The position numbers and the translations under genes were made by a program. Shown here in pieces: positions 61,677-64,000 of a stretch of DNA of 64,000 bases. The notes below the pieces were generated by a model. It saw only the letters and a program-made list of their open reading frames with translations. It searched no databases and was not told the origin of the DNA. The DNA is from Methylobacterium sp. J-048 (GTDB lineage: Bacteria; Pseudomonadota; Alphaproteobacteria; Rhizobiales; Beijerinckiaceae), in assembly GCF_022829515.1 (NCBI RefSeq), contig NZ_JAKSYL010000198.1, forward strand, positions 22,616 to 86,615, given 5' to 3'. Each line of letters starts with the position of its first letter. Positions within the stretch are counted from its first letter, which is position 1.

Positions 61677-62728
61677 GGCAACGTCTCCGCCACCGGCGTC
61701 CAGAGGACGTCGTCGATCCGGTTCGCGCCGCAGGCCAGCATGGCCAGGCGGTCGAAGCCGAGGGCGATTCCCGAGGCATCGGGCAGGATGGCCATCGCTG
61801 CGAAGAAATCCTCGTCGAACGGGTAGGTCTCGGCGTAGACCTTCAGCTTCTCTTCCATCTCCGATTCGAAACGCCTGCGCAGGGAAACCGGATCGGTCAA
61901 TTCGCCGAAGGCATTGGCGAGTTCGACCCCGCAGGCATAGAGCTCGAACCGTTCGGCCACCCGTGGATCGTCAGGAGCTGGCCGGGCGAGGGCGGCCTCG
62001 CTGATCGGGTACTCGCACAGGATCGTCGGGCGCCCGATGCCGAGATGCGGCTCGACCCGTGCCACCAGCACCCGGGAAAACAGGTCGGCCCAACTATCAT
62101 CGGGCGCGACCCGAAGGTCTGCCGCCGAGACGGCAGTGGCGAGGCCGTCCCGGTCGGTCTCGCCGGTGCGCGATACGGTCCTGAGAAGATCGATGCCGGC
62201 AAAACGCTCGAAGGCCTCCGCGAGGGTGAGCCGCTCCGGTTCGGCAAGGGGGTCGGCTTCCCGGCCGCGGTAGGTGAAGCGGCGCGTGCCGGCGGTTTCG
62301 GCGGCAAGTGCCAGCAGCTCGGCGCAATCGGCCATCAGGTCGGTGTAGGGCACGCTGGCCCGATACCATTCCAGCATGGTGAATTCCGGGTGGTGCAGCG
62401 GTCCGCGCTCGCGATTGCGGAACACCCGGGCGACGCTGAGCAGCCGCGTCTCGCCCGCCGCCAGCAGCTTCTTGCAGGCAAATTCCGGCGAGGTGTGCAG
62501 GTAGAGCGGCGTCCGCGCCCCGCTCGGACCGATCGCCTCCGTGGCGAAGGCGGACAGATGCGCCTCGTTGCCGGGGGACACCTGCAGGCAGGCGGCCTCG
62601 GCCTCGACGAAGTCGCGCGCGGCGAACCACGCCCGGAAGGCGGCGAGGATGCGGTTGCGCATCAGCAGGCGCGGGCGCCGGTCGGCGTGGCGCTCGGGGG
62701 ACCACCAGGGGGAGGGGATTGCGGTCAA
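61673..62728 (-). CDS. epmA: EF-P beta-lysylation protein (LysRS paralogue)
   Basis: 351 residues from TTG 62728, supported by GGGAG 7 bp upstream (LTAIPSPWWSPERHADRRPRL). Class II LysRS-like without the anticodon-binding domain; motif 2 FRNRERGPLHHPEFTMLEWY and motif 3 ASGIALGFDRLAMLACG. Attaches (R)-beta-lysine to the EF-P lysine. Couples to epmB and lies divergent from efp, about 370 bp away. Confidence 0.94.
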   Translation of the reverse strand: MTAIPSPWWSPERHADRRPRLLMRNRILAAFRAWFAARDFVEAEAACLQVSPGNEAHLSAFATEAIGPSGARTPLYLHTSPEFACKKLLAAGETRLLSVARVFRNRERGPLHHPEFTMLEWYRASVPYTDLMADCAELLALAAETAGTRRFTYRGREADPLAEPERLTLAEAFERFAGIDLLRTVSRTGETDRDGLATAVSAADLRVAPDDSWADLFSRVLVARVEPHLGIGRPTILCEYPISEAALARPAPDDPRVAERFELYACGVELANAFGELTDPVSLRRRFESEMEEKLKVYAETYPFDEDFFAAMAILPDASGIALGFDRLAMLACGANRIDDVLWTPVAETLP

Positions 62729-63098
62729 AGTCCAGCTCCCGGGCGGCCGAGCGCGTCCCGTTCCGCCGGTGTACGGGTGCTGCGTCGGGCGGGCACGTCG
62801 ATCCTGAACGTCGTCATCGCGCGATCCTGACAGGCTCCCGGTCGGACTGCCGAATGCCCGCATCGCCGTATGTGACGCGGGTCCCTTCTCCCGTTCGGGA
62901 GAGGGGGCGTGTCGCGTCATTCGCGGGCCGATGTGCAACTATCATAGCTTGGTCGGGCGTGCGCACCGAGCCCACGCGTCCCGGTTGCCGCCCGCCGGCT
63001 GGCAACGGCGCCGGAGATGCGATAGTGCCGGGGGCTTGAAATCCCGTGCACGCGCTTGGCGTGTGCCGACCCGCCTTGTCAATGCAGGACGCAATTCC
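62729..63098. promoter_or_regulatory. Divergent region between epmA and efp (370 bp, no gene)
   Basis: Holds promoters for both operons, not individually recognisable. A partial copy of the palindromic repeat (CTCCCGTTCGGGAG at 62888-62901) lies near its middle. No convincing small gene is seen. Confidence 0.5.
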
Positions 63099-63665
63099 GT
63101 GAAGGTGATCGCCTCAACGCTCCGTAAGGGCAACGTCGTCGAGAAGGACGGCAAGCTCTACGTGATCCTGTTCGCCGAGAACATCCACCCCGGCAAGGGC
63201 ACACCGGTGACCCAGCTCGACATGCGCCGCATCACGGACGGCGTGAAGGTGTCCGAGCGCTACCGCACCACCGAGCAGGTCGAGCGGGCCTTCGTGGAGG
63301 ATCGTGAGCACACCTTCCTGTACAGCGATGCCGAAGGGTTCCACTTCATGAACCCTGAGAGCTACGAGCAGGTCGCGGTGCCGGCGGACGTGGTCGGCGA
63401 TGCCGCCCCCTACCTCCAGGAGGGCATGGCCGTGATGCTGGCGAGCCACAACGACGTGCCGCTGACCATCGAGCTGCCCCAGCGCGTGACCCTGGAGGTC
63501 GCCGAGACCGAGCCGGTGCTCAAGGGCCAGACCGCCTCCTCGTCCTACAAGCCGGCGACCCTCTCGAACGGCGTACGCACCACCGTGCCGCCCCACATCG
63601 CCGCCGGTACCCGGGTCGTCGTGATGACGGCGGACGGCGCCTACGTCGAGCGCGCCAAGGACTGA
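63099..63665 (+). CDS. efp: Translation elongation factor P
   Basis: 188 residues from GTG 63099. Relieves ribosome stalling at polyproline stretches. Three-domain EF-P with the modification loop HPGKGTP, so K33 (equivalent of E. coli K34) is available for beta-lysylation by EpmA/EpmB encoded alongside. The C-terminal signature ASSSYKPATLSNGVRTTVPPH is intact. Confidence 0.96.
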   Translation: MKVIASTLRKGNVVEKDGKLYVILFAENIHPGKGTPVTQLDMRRITDGVKVSERYRTTEQVERAFVEDREHTFLYSDAEGFHFMNPESYEQVAVPADVVGDAAPYLQEGMAVMLASHNDVPLTIELPQRVTLEVAETEPVLKGQTASSSYKPATLSNGVRTTVPPHIAAGTRVVVMTADGAYVERAKD

Positions 63666-63728
63666 TTTTTTGAGGGGGGCGGCCGCCGAACGACTATCGC
63701 GCGGTGGATCCCCTTGTCCCCTCCGCGC

Positions 63729-63780
63729 CCTCATCCTGAGGTGCCGGAGCGAAGCGGAGGCCTCGAAGGAGGCCTCCAAC
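63729..63780. repeat. Alphaproteobacterial intergenic repeat copy
   Basis: The phrase CTCATCCTGAGGTGCCGGAGC followed by GAAGCGGAGGCCTCGAAGGAGGCC (split here) has palindromic parts (GAGGCCTC). Units like this recur in intergenic spaces of Methylobacterium and Bradyrhizobium. It fills most of the gap after efp; the rest has no gene. Confidence 0.7.
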
Positions 63781-63869
63781 CAGCCGCGCGATCCCTGGAG
63801 ATCGCCTTCGCGGCCTGCTGCGCGCGCCCTCAGAAGTAGGGCGTGGATTGGGGCATCCAACGTCCCCCC

Positions 63870-64000
63870 TCACCGGGGCATCCGGGACGCCGCTTCGATC
63901 GCCCCGTAGCACCCCTGCGATATGGCCTGCGCCCTCAGCCGTTCCTGCGGGCTGAACGGCCGGCCATCCTCCCGAAAAAGATCCTCCTGGATCAGCGCCT
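63870..64000 (-). CDS. C-terminal end of an unknown protein (runs off right edge)
   Basis: 43 codons are visible before the stop at 63870-63872: ALIQEDLFREDGRPFSPQER ... AISQGCYGAIEAASRMPR. The charge pattern and codon use look coding, but no family is recognised. The rest lies outside the window. Confidence 0.4.
   Translation of the reverse strand, partial: ALIQEDLFREDGRPFSPQERLRAQAISQGCYGAIEAASRMPR

Overview
The window is GC-rich chromosomal DNA from an alphaproteobacterium, most likely a Methylobacterium-type member of the Hyphomicrobiales (Rhizobiales). This rests on recognised families and gene order: a cytochrome aa3 subunit IV gene next to split pntAA-pntAB-pntB; the erpA-dgt-argS-SPOR-nagZ-tatABC block; an oxalate/formate cluster (oxlT, frc); a FocA-type channel; and alphaproteobacterial intergenic repeats. 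Genus and species are inference, because no searches could be run. There are no rRNA or tRNA genes, CRISPR arrays, transposases, integrases or phage genes, so this is mainly core genome with small accessory insertions.

Layout. 1-428: start of an NtrC-type response regulator that runs off the left edge. 0.6-8.4 kb: peptidase pepF, an AbrB/Doc toxin-antitoxin pair with a striking 20-bp-arm palindrome at the antitoxin start, an ABC1/UbiB-like kinase, and the proton-translocating transhydrogenase operon. 8.5-12.4 kb: recJ, a CAP-domain lipoprotein, an HD-GYP phosphodiesterase and a tiny membrane protein. 12.6-18.1 kb: oxalate/formate region (GntR regulator, oxalate:formate antiporter, class II aldolase, formyl-THF hydrolase-like protein, formyl-CoA:oxalate CoA-transferase). 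18.6-26 kb: two uncharacterised genes, then a TetR-controlled RND efflux operon with two membrane fusion proteins. 26-29.4 kb: a pterin dehydratase and a NitT/TauT-type ABC importer. 29.4-30.1 kb: an AT-richer, poorly coding gap. 30.1-32.6 kb: two membrane or secreted proteins of unknown function.

32.7-43.1 kb: core block erpA, dgt, a glycine-rich secreted protein, argS, a SPOR protein, nagZ, tatA, tatB, tatC, then tyrS on the other strand. The scpA-scpB pair that sits between nagZ and tatA in many relatives is absent. 43.2-47.6 kb: anmK, a catalase-like gene and a stand-alone McrB N-terminal-domain protein in a tight row, an EamA transporter, and a HigA-like antitoxin gene broken by one extra G. 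47.6-55.2 kb: aroC, ribB with a degenerate RibA half, LysE exporter, histone-deacetylase-like amidohydrolase, L,D-transpeptidase, an unknown stress-type gene, and the propionyl-CoA carboxylase alpha subunit. 55.2-60.6 kb: two tiny membrane proteins, gamma-glutamylcyclotransferase, formate/nitrite channel, acylphosphatase, DUF599, DUF3253, DUF218, RraA-like and GST genes. 60.6-63.7 kb: the EF-P module, epmB-epmA transcribed away from efp.

Genes that work together: the transhydrogenase subunits; oxlT, the frc region and perhaps focA (oxalate and formate traffic linked to C1 metabolism); the two adaptors with the RND pump; the ABC importer trio; Tat export; peptidoglycan recycling (nagZ, anmK); and beta-lysylation of EF-P by EpmA/EpmB. 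The most unusual items are the RBS-covering palindrome of the toxin-antitoxin operon, the orphan McrB-type domain gene, the frc-linked formyl-THF hydrolase-like enzyme with a Gln in its active-site triad, the frameshifted antitoxin, and the missing scpAB.
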